A stretch of 64,000 nt of DNA. Source: Limnohabitans sp. MMS-10A-192. GTDB taxonomy: Bacteria > Pseudomonadota > Gammaproteobacteria > Burkholderiales > Burkholderiaceae_C. The stretch covers positions 62,001 to 126,000 of the forward strand of contig NZ_NERX01000003.1 of NCBI RefSeq assembly GCF_003063335.1. Reading direction: 5' to 3'. The position numbers and the translations under genes were made by a program. Below the pieces are notes generated by a model that had not been told where the DNA came from, made no database searches, and saw only the letters and a program-made list of their open reading frames with translations. Positions 28,833 through 37,382 of this stretch are shown one piece after another; position 1 is the first letter of the stretch; each line of letters opens with the position of its first letter.

Positions 28833-29792
28833 ATGATGAAATCCATTCGCCACCGCCTGGGCTCTGGCCTGCTGCTCATGGCAGCCTTGTGCGCCCATGC
28901 CCAGGAAAAACCGCCCCTCAAAATCTTGGTGGGCTTCCCGCCCGGTGGCTCGGCCGACGTGATGGCTCGACTGGTGGCCGACGCCTTGCGCGAAGATTTC
29001 AGCCCCATCGTGGTCGACAACAAACCCGGCGCCGGTGGCCGCATTGCGCTGAACATGGTGAAAACCGCCAAGCCCGATGGCCAGACCGTGATCGTGCTGC
29101 CCAGTGGTCCGATGGTGCTGTTCCCTCACGTTTACAAAAAACTCGACTACGACGCTGTCAAGGACTTCACACCGGTCTCGCAAATTGCCCGCTTTCAATT
29201 CGGCGTGGTGGCGGGTCCGGCTTCGGGGGTTAAGAGCGTCAGTGAAATGATCGCCAAAGCCAAAGCGCAGCCCGGCGTCAACAGTTACGGCACGCCAGGC
29301 GCAGGCACTTTGCCCCACTTCATGGGCGTGCTGATGGAGCAGTCGGCCGGCGTGCAACTGAACCACGTGCCCTTTCAAGGCGGTGCCCCAGCCAACAATG
29401 CCCTGCTGGGTGGCCACATCGACTACAAGTTCGACGTGGTCAGTGAGACCGCTGAACTGCACCACAGCGGCAAGGCCCGCATCATCGCCGTGACCGGCAG
29501 CAAACGAGACACACAAGTGCCTGAAGTGCCCACCCTCAAAGAAGCCGGTGTGAACATGGAGGCGACTGCGTGGTTCGCCATGTATGGACCGGCGGGCCTG
29601 AAGGGCGAAGCGCTCATCCGCCTGGAAAAAGCCATGATGAAAATCGCACGCGATCCGGCCATGAAAGACAAGATGATCAAACTGGGCTACGAGCCCATCG
29701 GCTCCAGCTCGATCGAATTGGCTGCCGCACAAAAAGCCGATCTGACACGCTGGGAAAAACCCATCAAAACCACGGGCGTACAGCTCGACTGA
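28833..29792 (+). CDS. Bug-family (TctC-like) substrate-binding protein
   Basis: A 319-residue periplasmic binding protein with signal peptide (cleavage near AHA-QE). Family hallmarks: VGFPPGGSADVMARL near the N-terminus, VVDNKPGAGGRIA and the LNHVPFQGGAPA loop. Bug proteins bind carboxylates or amides and usually work with TctAB membrane subunits, not encoded here. First gene of a plus-strand run with a second Bug gene, a sulfatase and a SulP permease. Confidence 0.9.
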   Translation: MMKSIRHRLGSGLLLMAALCAHAQEKPPLKILVGFPPGGSADVMARLVADALREDFSPIVVDNKPGAGGRIALNMVKTAKPDGQTVIVLPSGPMVLFPHVYKKLDYDAVKDFTPVSQIARFQFGVVAGPASGVKSVSEMIAKAKAQPGVNSYGTPGAGTLPHFMGVLMEQSAGVQLNHVPFQGGAPANNALLGGHIDYKFDVVSETAELHHSGKARIIAVTGSKRDTQVPEVPTLKEAGVNMEATAWFAMYGPAGLKGEALIRLEKAMMKIARDPAMKDKMIKLGYEPIGSSSIELAAAQKADLTRWEKPIKTTGVQLD

Positions 29793-29826
29793 ACCTGTTT
29801 ATCCCCTTGACATCAAGCCTTTTGAC

Positions 29827-30804
29827 ATGAACACATTTTTCCTTTCCCGCAAGCGCTGGAGCGCCGCCCTGTGTCTGCTCGCCTGCGCTGCAGTGGCCCC
29901 ATCCTGGGCCCAAAGTTACCCCAGCAAACCCATCAAATTCATCACCAACTTTCCAGCGGGCGGGCCATCGGACTTTTTAGCCCGCACGGTGGGTGAAGCC
30001 ATCACCACCCAGTTCAAACAGCCTGTGGTGGCCGAAAACAAGCCCGGCGCGGGCGGCAACATCGGGGCTGACTTTGTCGCCAAAAGCCCGGCCGATGGCT
30101 ACACCGTGCTGTTTGGCATCGACACCACCTTCACGGTCAACCCCTACATCTACAAAAGCATGGCCTTCAAGCCCGCAGACCTGCGGCCGATCATGGTCAT
30201 GGTGTCTTCGGGCTTGCTGGTCGGTGCGCACCCCAGCACAGGCTTCAAAACACTCAAAGACCTGATCGCCCAAGGCAAAGGCAAGGGCCTGAACTTCAGC
30301 AGCGCGGGCAGCGGCAGCCCGGGCCACTTGGCAGCCGAAATCTTCATGGACGCGGCAGGCATCAAGATCCAGCATGTGCCCTACAAAGGCAACACCCCGG
30401 CCGTGACCGCTGTGCTGGCGGGCGAGGTGGACGCAGGCGTGCTGGCCACCCCCGGCATGCTGCCCCATGTCAAGACGGGCAAGATCACCGCGCTGGCCGT
30501 GACCAGCCGCCAGCGTTCAGGCTCGGCCCCCGACATTCCCACCGTCACAGAAGCCGGTCTGAAAGACCTGGAACTCGAAGTGCTGTACGTGGCCATGGTG
30601 CCTGCGGCCACGCCCGAGCCCGTGGTGCAGTTGTTGCAAAAAGCCTTCACCGATGCGCTCAAGCGCCCCGACACACAAGCCCAGCTGACCAGCATGGATT
30701 TGTTTTATGAAGGCCTGACCGGCCCCGATGCGGCCAAACGCCTGAGCGACCAATCGCAGCGCTATGGTCGTGTGGTCAAGTCCACCGGCATGAAAGTGGA
30801 ATAA
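29827..30804 (+). CDS. Bug-family (TctC-like) substrate-binding protein
   Basis: A 325-residue protein with signal peptide (cleavage near SWA-QS). NFPAGGPSDFLARTVGEA, VVAENKPGAGGNIGADFV and IQHVPYKGNTPAV are the family landmarks. Only moderately similar to the Bug protein just upstream (28833-29792), so not a fresh duplication. The sulfatase follows after four bases, so the pair is very likely cotranscribed and may share a substrate. Confidence 0.9.
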   Translation: MNTFFLSRKRWSAALCLLACAAVAPSWAQSYPSKPIKFITNFPAGGPSDFLARTVGEAITTQFKQPVVAENKPGAGGNIGADFVAKSPADGYTVLFGIDTTFTVNPYIYKSMAFKPADLRPIMVMVSSGLLVGAHPSTGFKTLKDLIAQGKGKGLNFSSAGSGSPGHLAAEIFMDAAGIKIQHVPYKGNTPAVTAVLAGEVDAGVLATPGMLPHVKTGKITALAVTSRQRSGSAPDIPTVTEAGLKDLELEVLYVAMVPAATPEPVVQLLQKAFTDALKRPDTQAQLTSMDLFYEGLTGPDAAKRLSDQSQRYGRVVKSTGMKVE

Positions 30805-30808
30805 GCCC

Positions 30809-32143
30809 ATGACCAACACCCAACGCCCCAACATCATCTTCATCGTCGCCGACGACCTCGGCTTTGCCGACCTGGGCTGCTACGGCGGCCGAGACGCGAA
30901 GTTCGGCAAGGTCTCTCCTGTTCTGGACCAGTTGGCCGCCAAGGGCCTCAAGTTCACGCAGGGTTATGCCAACTCCCCCGTGTGCTCGCCCACCCGCTTT
31001 GCGCTGATGACGGCGCGTTACCAGTACCGGCTGCGCGGCGGCGCCGACGAGCCCATCAACAGCCGCAGCCGTGGCAGCGCCGTGTTGGGGCTGCCACCAG
31101 AGCACCCCACGCTGCCGTCCTTGCTCAAGGCAAGCGGCTACCGCACCGCCTTGATCGGCAAATGGCACTTGGGATACCCACCCCATTTCAGCCCGCTCAA
31201 ATCGGGTTATGACGAATTCTTTGGTCCGATGTCGGGCGGGGTGGACTACTTCACTCATTGCGCCTCCAGCGGCGCGCACGACCTGTTCACAGGGGAAGAC
31301 GAAACCCCTGAAGACGGCTACCTGACCGACATGCTGTCCAAGCGTGCGGTGGACTATGTCGAGCGCGTGGCGCCGGGCGCTGCACAAGGCACGCCCTTCT
31401 TTTTGAGCCTGCACTACACCGCGCCGCACTGGCCCTGGGAAACCCGCGAAGACCATGCGCTGGCGGCTGAAGTGAAAGACAACATCTTTCACCTGCACGG
31501 CGGCAACATCCACACCTACCAGCGCATGATCCACCACATGGACGAAGGCATTGGCTGGGTGGTCGAGGCGCTCCAAAAAACCGGGCAACTCGACAACACC
31601 CTGATCGTCTTCACCAGCGACAACGGCGGCGAGCGTTTCAGCGACAACTGGCCCCTGGTGGGCGGCAAGATGGACCTGACCGAAGGCGGCATCCGCGTGC
31701 CGTGGATCGCGCACTGGCCCGCTGTGATCGCACCCGGCGGCACATCGGCCCAGCACTGCATGACCATGGACTGGTCGGCCACCATGGTCGAGCTGGCTGG
31801 TGCCAAGGCCCATGACGACTTGCCCTTTGACGGCGTGTCCATGCTGCCCGTGCTGCGCGACGCCCAGCACCAATTTGACCGGCCGCTTTACTGGCGCATG
31901 AACCACCGGGGCCAGCGCGCCCTGCGCATGGGCGACTACAAGTACCTGCGGGTGGACGGCAACGACTACCTGTTCAACATCCCCGCCGACGAACGCGAAC
32001 GCGCGAACCTGGGCGGGCGCCAAGCCGAGCGATTGCAAGCCATGCGCGCTGCGTGGGAGGCATGGGACGCCACCGTGCCCGCCATCCCCGAGGACGCGAC
32101 GGTGAGCCTGGGCTACTCTGTCAAAGACATGCCTCAGCGCTGA
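30809..32143 (+). CDS. Sulfatase (arylsulfatase-like, type I)
   Basis: Formylglycine-dependent sulfatase of 444 residues. Metal site IFIVADDLGFADLGCYGG near the N-terminus, activation motif CSPTR (Cys about 62) followed by ALMTARYQYRLRGG, and GKWHLGYPP. No signal peptide is visible: the protein starts MTNTQRPNIIFIVADD, so it should act in the cytoplasm. Type I maturation needs a formylglycine-generating enzyme or anSME, not encoded in the window. Neighbours suggest uptake of a sulfate ester, hydrolysis inside the cell and sulfate movement by the adjacent SulP; this is inference. Confidence 0.9.
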   Translation: MTNTQRPNIIFIVADDLGFADLGCYGGRDAKFGKVSPVLDQLAAKGLKFTQGYANSPVCSPTRFALMTARYQYRLRGGADEPINSRSRGSAVLGLPPEHPTLPSLLKASGYRTALIGKWHLGYPPHFSPLKSGYDEFFGPMSGGVDYFTHCASSGAHDLFTGEDETPEDGYLTDMLSKRAVDYVERVAPGAAQGTPFFLSLHYTAPHWPWETREDHALAAEVKDNIFHLHGGNIHTYQRMIHHMDEGIGWVVEALQKTGQLDNTLIVFTSDNGGERFSDNWPLVGGKMDLTEGGIRVPWIAHWPAVIAPGGTSAQHCMTMDWSATMVELAGAKAHDDLPFDGVSMLPVLRDAQHQFDRPLYWRMNHRGQRALRMGDYKYLRVDGNDYLFNIPADERERANLGGRQAERLQAMRAAWEAWDATVPAIPEDATVSLGYSVKDMPQR

Positions 32144-32166
32144 GGCGCGGGCGGCTAAGATCAAGC

Positions 32167-33852
32167 ATGGCTTCCATGCAACGTTTTTTGACTTTTCGCC
32201 ACTGGCCGCGCCTGAGCGCTGATCTGGCCCGCACCGAAGTGCTGGCCGGACTGACGGTCGCGCTGGTGATGGTGCCCCAGGCGGTGGCCTATGCGGGCCT
32301 GGCGGGCATGCCCTTGGTCACAGGGCTCTACACCTGCCTGGTGCCCGCTTTGCTGGCCGCTTTGCTGGGCAGTGCCAACCGCTTGTCGGTCGGCCCTGCT
32401 GCGCTGACCTGCGTGCTGATTGGCGCATCGCTGACAGGCATGGCCGAACCAGGCTCGCCTGAATGGGTTTCACTGGCCGTGTGGCTGTCATTGTTGTCGG
32501 GCGGCATCCAGCTGCTGCTGGGGCTGGGCAATTACGGCTGGCTCATCAACCTGGTCAGCTCCCCGGTGATGATGGGCTTCACGCAAGCGGCTTCCTTGCT
32601 GATCATGGCCTCACAAGTGCCCGCCTTGCTGGGTGTGAAAGCCTGGAGCTGGGACGTGCAGACCTGGGGTGTCTGGATGACTGGATGGCCTGCCTTGTTT
32701 GGCTTGGCAAGCCTGATCGCGCTCTTGTTGTTGCGCAAATTCAAGCCGCGCTGGCCCGGCATCATGCTGGTGATGGCGGCGGCCTCGGCGCTGGGCTATG
32801 CCAGCGGGTATGAACAACACGGCAGCGTGGTGGGCCTGTTGCCTGCTGGCCTGCCTGACTTTTACTGGCCACACTGGCCTGGTCTGGACATGCTCAACCA
32901 GCTGTGGGTGCCAGCGATGGTGATCGCCCTGGTGAGCTTTCTGGAGACCGCATCGAGCGCCCGCATCGAATGCCAGCGCGACGGCAAACGCTGGGACGAC
33001 AGCACCGAGTTGTTTGCACAAGGCCTGGCCAAACTGGCCTCGGCTTTCTCAGGCAGCTTCCCAACCAGCACCTCGTTTTCACGCTCGGCCCTGATGCTGT
33101 ACGCGGGTGCCCGCTCGGGCTGGGCCGTGGTGGCATCCATTGGTTTTGTCTTGCTGGCTTTGCTGCTGCTCATGCCCGCGCTGCAATACGTGCCGCGCTC
33201 GGTCATGGCCGCTGCGGTGATCGTGGCCGTGCTCAACTTGTTCCAGCCCAAACAGTTCCTCAAACTCTGGCGCATTGACCGGGTCGAGACCATGACCGCG
33301 GCGGTGACTTTTGCGATCACCCTGGCCACGGCACCGCGCATCTATTGGGGTGTGATGGCGGGCGTGCTGGTGGGCCTGAGCCACTTTTTGCACACACGGC
33401 TGCACCCGCGCATCATCGAAGTGGGCCTGCACCCCGATGGCAGCTTGCGCGATCGCCACCTGTGGAAGCTGCCGCCTCTGGCACCCCATTTGTATGCCTT
33501 GCGCATGGACGCCGAGCTGGACTTTGCCGCTGCCAGCGGTTTCGAACGCGCCATCACCGAACACTTGGCGCTCAACCCCGAGGTGGCGCATGTGTGCCTG
33601 TTTGCACACCCGATCAACCGGGTCGATGCCACGGGTGTGGAAACCTTCGGTCAGCTGCAAAGACAATTGTTCAGCCGAGGCATCACACTGCACATCAGCG
33701 GCATCAAGCTGCCGGTAGAGACGGCCCTCAGACGTGCCGGCGAGTTGCCCGCCAACCCGCTGCTGAAGATGTACCGCACCGATGCCGATGCGCTGCAAGC
33801 CTTGGCACAGTTGGCGCCGCTGCCTAATGACATCGCGGCGGCCAACATCTGA
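32167..33852 (+). CDS. SulP-family permease
   Basis: A 561-residue SulP transporter: membrane domain from about 20 to 420 with GLTVALVMVPQAVAYAGLAG and SSFSGSFPTSTSFSRSA-like motif (about 290-310), and a C-terminal STAS-like domain (about 435-550). ATG 32167 chosen; longer in-frame extensions overlap the sulfatase. It follows the sulfatase by 23 bases and is a good candidate for moving the sulfate released. Distinct from the SulP gene at 19.2 kb. Confidence 0.9.
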   Translation: MASMQRFLTFRHWPRLSADLARTEVLAGLTVALVMVPQAVAYAGLAGMPLVTGLYTCLVPALLAALLGSANRLSVGPAALTCVLIGASLTGMAEPGSPEWVSLAVWLSLLSGGIQLLLGLGNYGWLINLVSSPVMMGFTQAASLLIMASQVPALLGVKAWSWDVQTWGVWMTGWPALFGLASLIALLLLRKFKPRWPGIMLVMAAASALGYASGYEQHGSVVGLLPAGLPDFYWPHWPGLDMLNQLWVPAMVIALVSFLETASSARIECQRDGKRWDDSTELFAQGLAKLASAFSGSFPTSTSFSRSALMLYAGARSGWAVVASIGFVLLALLLLMPALQYVPRSVMAAAVIVAVLNLFQPKQFLKLWRIDRVETMTAAVTFAITLATAPRIYWGVMAGVLVGLSHFLHTRLHPRIIEVGLHPDGSLRDRHLWKLPPLAPHLYALRMDAELDFAAASGFERAITEHLALNPEVAHVCLFAHPINRVDATGVETFGQLQRQLFSRGITLHISGIKLPVETALRRAGELPANPLLKMYRTDADALQALAQLAPLPNDIAAANI

Positions 33853-33864
33853 AACAGGCGTGGG

Positions 33865-34851
33865 TCAGTCGATGGTCACGCCACCGTTTTTGATGACCTG
33901 ACGCCAACGCTCGGTGTCTTCCTTCATCCATTGCGCCATCTCTTCTGGCGTATTGCCTACAGGCTCGGCACCCACCTCGGCAAAACGGCGCATCATCTCA
34001 GGGGTGCGCAAGATGTCGCCAATCAGGCTGGACAGACGCTGCGCAATGGCCACGGGCGTTTTGGGCGGTGCCACCAAGGCGAACCAGGCCACCGCCACCA
34101 CGCCTGGGACGATCTCCTGCAAGGCAGGCGTCTGCGGCATGCTCGGTATGCGCTTGGCGCTGGTGACCGCCAAAACCTTGAGCTTGCCACTGCGCAAATG
34201 GGCCGATGCTTGCGCCACATTGCCGAACATCACATTCACATGTCCGGCCAGCAAATCGGCTACGGCAGGCGCATCGCCTTTGTAAGGCACATGGACCAGC
34301 TTGGTGCCGGTTTTTTGCTTGAACAACTCTGCCGTCAGGTGCGCGGTGGAGCCGTTGCCTTGCGAGGCATAGCTGAGCTTGTCAGGATTGGCTTTGGCAT
34401 AAGCGATCAATTCCTGAACCGAATTGGCAGGCACCGAGGGGTGCACCATCAAGGCATTGGGCACCAAAGAGAACACCGTGATCGGCACGAACTTGGCCGG
34501 GTCGTAATTGAGCTTGGGGTAGAGGCTCACGTTGATCGACAAGGGCGGCGGCGGCGCAGCCATCAAGGTGTAGCCATCGGGCTCGGCATTGAAGAGCATT
34601 TCGGCAGCGATGTTGCCTGCTGCACCCGGCTTGTTTTCAATCACGATCGTTTGCCCCAGCTTGCTGGACAGGGCTTCCGAGACCAAGCGGGGGAACAAGT
34701 CAGCGCTGCCGCCTGCGGGGTTGGGCACCAAAATCTTGATGGTCTTTTGCGGCCAGGCTGCAGGACTTTGCGCCCCCGCCGTGGTGGCCCAGCCAGGCAG
34801 ACTCAGGGCCAAAGAAGCACTCAAGAATTCACGGCGACGGTGGTGTGTCAT
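33865..34851 (-). CDS. Bug-family (TctC-like) substrate-binding protein, Tat-type signal
   Basis: A 328-residue binding protein whose leader begins THHRRREFLSAS, a twin-arginine motif, with cleavage near AGA-QS. Family landmarks VPNPAGGSADLFPRLVSEAL, VIENKPGAAGNIAAE and LVHVPYKGDAPAV. It follows the Rieske dioxygenase genes by 17 bases on the minus strand, so it probably binds the aromatic substrate or a relative of it. It meets the SulP gene tail to tail. Confidence 0.9.
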   Translation of the reverse strand: MTHHRRREFLSASLALSLPGWATTAGAQSPAAWPQKTIKILVPNPAGGSADLFPRLVSEALSSKLGQTIVIENKPGAAGNIAAEMLFNAEPDGYTLMAAPPPPLSINVSLYPKLNYDPAKFVPITVFSLVPNALMVHPSVPANSVQELIAYAKANPDKLSYASQGNGSTAHLTAELFKQKTGTKLVHVPYKGDAPAVADLLAGHVNVMFGNVAQASAHLRSGKLKVLAVTSAKRIPSMPQTPALQEIVPGVVAVAWFALVAPPKTPVAIAQRLSSLIGDILRTPEMMRRFAEVGAEPVGNTPEEMAQWMKEDTERWRQVIKNGGVTID

Positions 34852-34868
34852 GGCAAGCTTTCAGCGTT

Positions 34869-35351
34869 TCAAAGGGGAATGACCAACAAGGTTTCGATGA
34901 TGCGCGAGTCGTACAAGAACAAGCGCCGCTTGAAGCGCGGCCCGTCGGGCGTGATCACGACTTCGTCTTGGCATTGGCCGGTGGAAAAAATCGCCATGTC
35001 ACCGTCCAGCGACATGGTGCGCACCACCAGGTAATTCGAGCGCACCTGCAGCACGCCATCGGCCTCACCCACGATTTGCACACCCGACAGGATGTGCCGG
35101 TAGTGGTGCGGCTCGTAAATGTTGGCCACGCGCATGGACTTGATGCGGTCGCGCAGCTGCGCGGCACTGCGGGCGTCGATGATGGCCATGGGCAAGCCCC
35201 GGTCATGGTTGAAGCGCGACTGCACGGTGTAGCGGCCATCGGGCAGCAAGAGCTCTGCAATGGCTTCCACCCGGTCTTCGTCGATGGCGCGGGCCCATTC
35301 GTAGATGAGGTTTTCAACTGCCCGGAAATGTTGTTCGTGTTGCGCGCTCAT
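34869..35351 (-). CDS. Aromatic-ring-hydroxylating dioxygenase beta subunit
   Basis: Small structural subunit of 160 residues with the SnoaL/cystatin-like fold typical of Rieske dioxygenase beta chains (EHFRAVENLIYEWARAIDED at the start, LFLYDSRIIETLLVIPL at the end). ATG overlaps the alpha subunit stop (ATGA at 35351-35348), showing coupled translation and a joint complex. Confidence 0.88.
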   Translation of the reverse strand: MSAQHEQHFRAVENLIYEWARAIDEDRVEAIAELLLPDGRYTVQSRFNHDRGLPMAIIDARSAAQLRDRIKSMRVANIYEPHHYRHILSGVQIVGEADGVLQVRSNYLVVRTMSLDGDMAIFSTGQCQDEVVITPDGPRFKRRLFLYDSRIIETLLVIPL

Positions 35352-36643
35352 GCCAAATCCATGTCTGATCGGTAGTTGTGCCAGAAGTTGCGGATGGCGC
35401 GCTCCGAGAGTTTGCTGGTGCCGCCGCTTTCCAGCGTTTTGCCGCCCATTTCAATGAAGCTCTCGCCGCTTTGCCCATCGGCCATGGCTTTTTGCATCAT
35501 CTCGCAAACAGCCGCATCCTCCACCGAGATCATGCCGGCCGATCCAGCCAGATTGGCTTGCACCAAGCGGCTTTGCGTGGTGGCCTCGTCGTCATCGGCG
35601 AAACCAAAATAAGTCCAGACCAAATCCGACTCACCCACACCGCGCGGAATGAGCTGCCGGGTCGCCAAGCTGTTGGCAATTTGGTGCAGAACGAAGCTGG
35701 GGTAGGTCGTCAGGATCTGCACGCTCACGCCATCACCAAACTCGTCACGCCACTTGAGGATGCTGGGGTCCTCCAGCTTCATGTCGTCGTTCACGGACCG
35801 CAAGGCGGCGCTGGTTTTGTCAAAGTCTTCCGACTTTTTTTCGGTGCCGGCCTTGGTGTAGAAATACACATGGCGGCCGCTTTGATCGAGCGTCATCCCC
35901 GACTCTTGGGACTGGCGCGACAAACCAAAGGTGCCGTAGAAAGTGTGCAGGATGTTGGCGTGGTAAGAGTCCCGAGGGTTCTCGTGGTACGTCTTCCAGT
36001 TGGCATGGATGCGCTGGGTGTCGTAGCCCAGCACCTTCAAAGGCTTGTGCAGCACACGTCGGATGCCTGCGGCCACATCACCCAGCCAGGCTTGCAGGGA
36101 CTCAACCTCGTCCGAGAAGGTCGCAAAGACCAGACCGCAAATCGTTTCCACACGCAATTTGTGCAGACCATGTTCGGACAGTTGAAAGTCCTTGGGCAAG
36201 CCGCCTTCACCCCGCAAACCGTGGCTGAAAGCCGCGTGCGTGAGGTCACCCTTGAGGTTGTAGTTCCAGGCGTGGTAGACGCAATACAGCTTCTTGGCCT
36301 GGCCAAACGCATCGCGGCACAGCATATTGCCCCGGTGCGCGCAGCGGTTGACCACCGCATGCAGTGAGCCATCTTCCGCCCGGGTCAGCACCACCGACTG
36401 GTCACCGATGTAAGTGGTTTTGAAGCTGCCCACCTCGGGCACTTCGGCCTCCAGGCCCAAATAGTTCCAAGTCTTGCCCCGATAAATTTTGACTTGCTCT
36501 TGGGCGTAAATGTCCGGATCGGTGTAAACCCAATACGGGGCCCGGGTATAGCCCTCAGCAGGCCATGGGCGGGCGGTCTTTTCTCGAGAGCTGGTGGGGC
36601 CGCGCACCACGGCTTCGTGGCTGGCATGGGCTGGCGTGTTCAT
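35348..36643 (-). CDS. Rieske aromatic-ring-hydroxylating dioxygenase alpha subunit
   Basis: Catalytic subunit of about 431 residues. Rieske [2Fe-2S] site CAHRGNMLC...YCVYHAWNY (Cys/His about 101-124) and mononuclear iron site HENPRDSYHANILHTF (His about 228 and 233, with a later Asp). The spacing resembles NagG/AndAc-type oxygenases for salicylate or anthranilate; substrate assignment is only a guess. No ferredoxin or reductase gene is adjacent, so electrons must come from proteins encoded elsewhere. ATG 36643 was chosen; a TTG at 36652 is possible. Neither has a strong ribosome site. Confidence 0.9.
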   Translation of the reverse strand: MNTPAHASHEAVVRGPTSSREKTARPWPAEGYTRAPYWVYTDPDIYAQEQVKIYRGKTWNYLGLEAEVPEVGSFKTTYIGDQSVVLTRAEDGSLHAVVNRCAHRGNMLCRDAFGQAKKLYCVYHAWNYNLKGDLTHAAFSHGLRGEGGLPKDFQLSEHGLHKLRVETICGLVFATFSDEVESLQAWLGDVAAGIRRVLHKPLKVLGYDTQRIHANWKTYHENPRDSYHANILHTFYGTFGLSRQSQESGMTLDQSGRHVYFYTKAGTEKKSEDFDKTSAALRSVNDDMKLEDPSILKWRDEFGDGVSVQILTTYPSFVLHQIANSLATRQLIPRGVGESDLVWTYFGFADDDEATTQSRLVQANLAGSAGMISVEDAAVCEMMQKAMADGQSGESFIEMGGKTLESGGTSKLSERAIRNFWHNYRSDMDLA

Positions 36644-36802
36644 ATCGGTCAAGCTGGGCTTTCACGTTGGAGAGTGGTTCAGCCCAAACATAAGGCCAAG
36701 TCCTCAGGGCACTTGTCATGCAGATGACTGAGCCAACCCGCGTGCAGAGCACGCATTTCCCAATGAGCCGACAGGCTTGCGCATGCGCAGTAACTCAAAA
36801 GT

Positions 36803-37246
36803 TCAACTTGGAATCTCCGCCTCGACCAGCAGCGCCAGCAAAGTCAATGACTCTTGCCAACCCAGACAACACATTTCTGGCGGGATCATCTCGGGAATGC
36901 CCGACTGCTCGATGTTCACCTCGGTGCCCACCAAGACAGGCTTGAAAGTCACCGTCGTGGTCATCTGCCCAGGCAAATTGGGATCGTCAAAAGTGTCGGT
37001 GTGGCTCAAACGCTCGCTGGGCACCAGCTCCAAAAAGGTGCCGCCAAAGCTGTGGGACTGGCCATTGCCCAAATTGGTGAACGACATGCGGTAGCTGCCC
37101 CCCAAGCGGGCATCGATCTCGTGGACCCGGCCTGTGAAACCGTGCGGCGGCAACCACTTGGCCATGGCATCGGGGTCGATGAATGCACGAAAAATCCGCT
37201 CGGCGGGAGCGCGCAGGACACGTTGAAAACGGACGGTGTGGGTCAT
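36803..37246 (-). CDS. SRPBCC / AHSA1-like protein
   Basis: A 147-residue START-like protein: opens with FQRVLRAPAERIFRAFIDPDAMAKW and contains GGSYRMSFT, the usual AHSA1 pattern. Such proteins bind small hydrophobic ligands or act as Hsp90 co-chaperone-like modules. Its own unit; no clear link to the dioxygenase genes 150 bases away. Confidence 0.85.
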   Translation of the reverse strand: MTHTVRFQRVLRAPAERIFRAFIDPDAMAKWLPPHGFTGRVHEIDARLGGSYRMSFTNLGNGQSHSFGGTFLELVPSERLSHTDTFDDPNLPGQMTTTVTFKPVLVGTEVNIEQSGIPEMIPPEMCCLGWQESLTLLALLVEAEIPS

Positions 37247-37352
37247 GGGGAGTCATTCCTTCAGAGGGACTTGAAGCTTATCAGGGGCACAACAGCCTGC
37301 TCGCCCGATGCTTCACACTTTCTGTTCGTCAAGGGATGATGGATGGTAAAAA

Positions 37353-37372
37353 TACTGTATTTATTTACAGTA
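37353..37372. promoter_or_regulatory. LexA box
   Basis: TACTGTATTTATTTACAGTA, a symmetrical site with CTGT-N8-ACAG matching the proteobacterial LexA consensus, ten bases before the polymerase start codon. Confidence 0.88.
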
Positions 37373-37382
37373 TATTCAAGGC

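Noticed and set aside
28833-30804. Recent tandem duplication of the two Bug genes
   Set aside because: Sequences diverge throughout apart from family motifs, so this is an old paralogy or independent recruitment.
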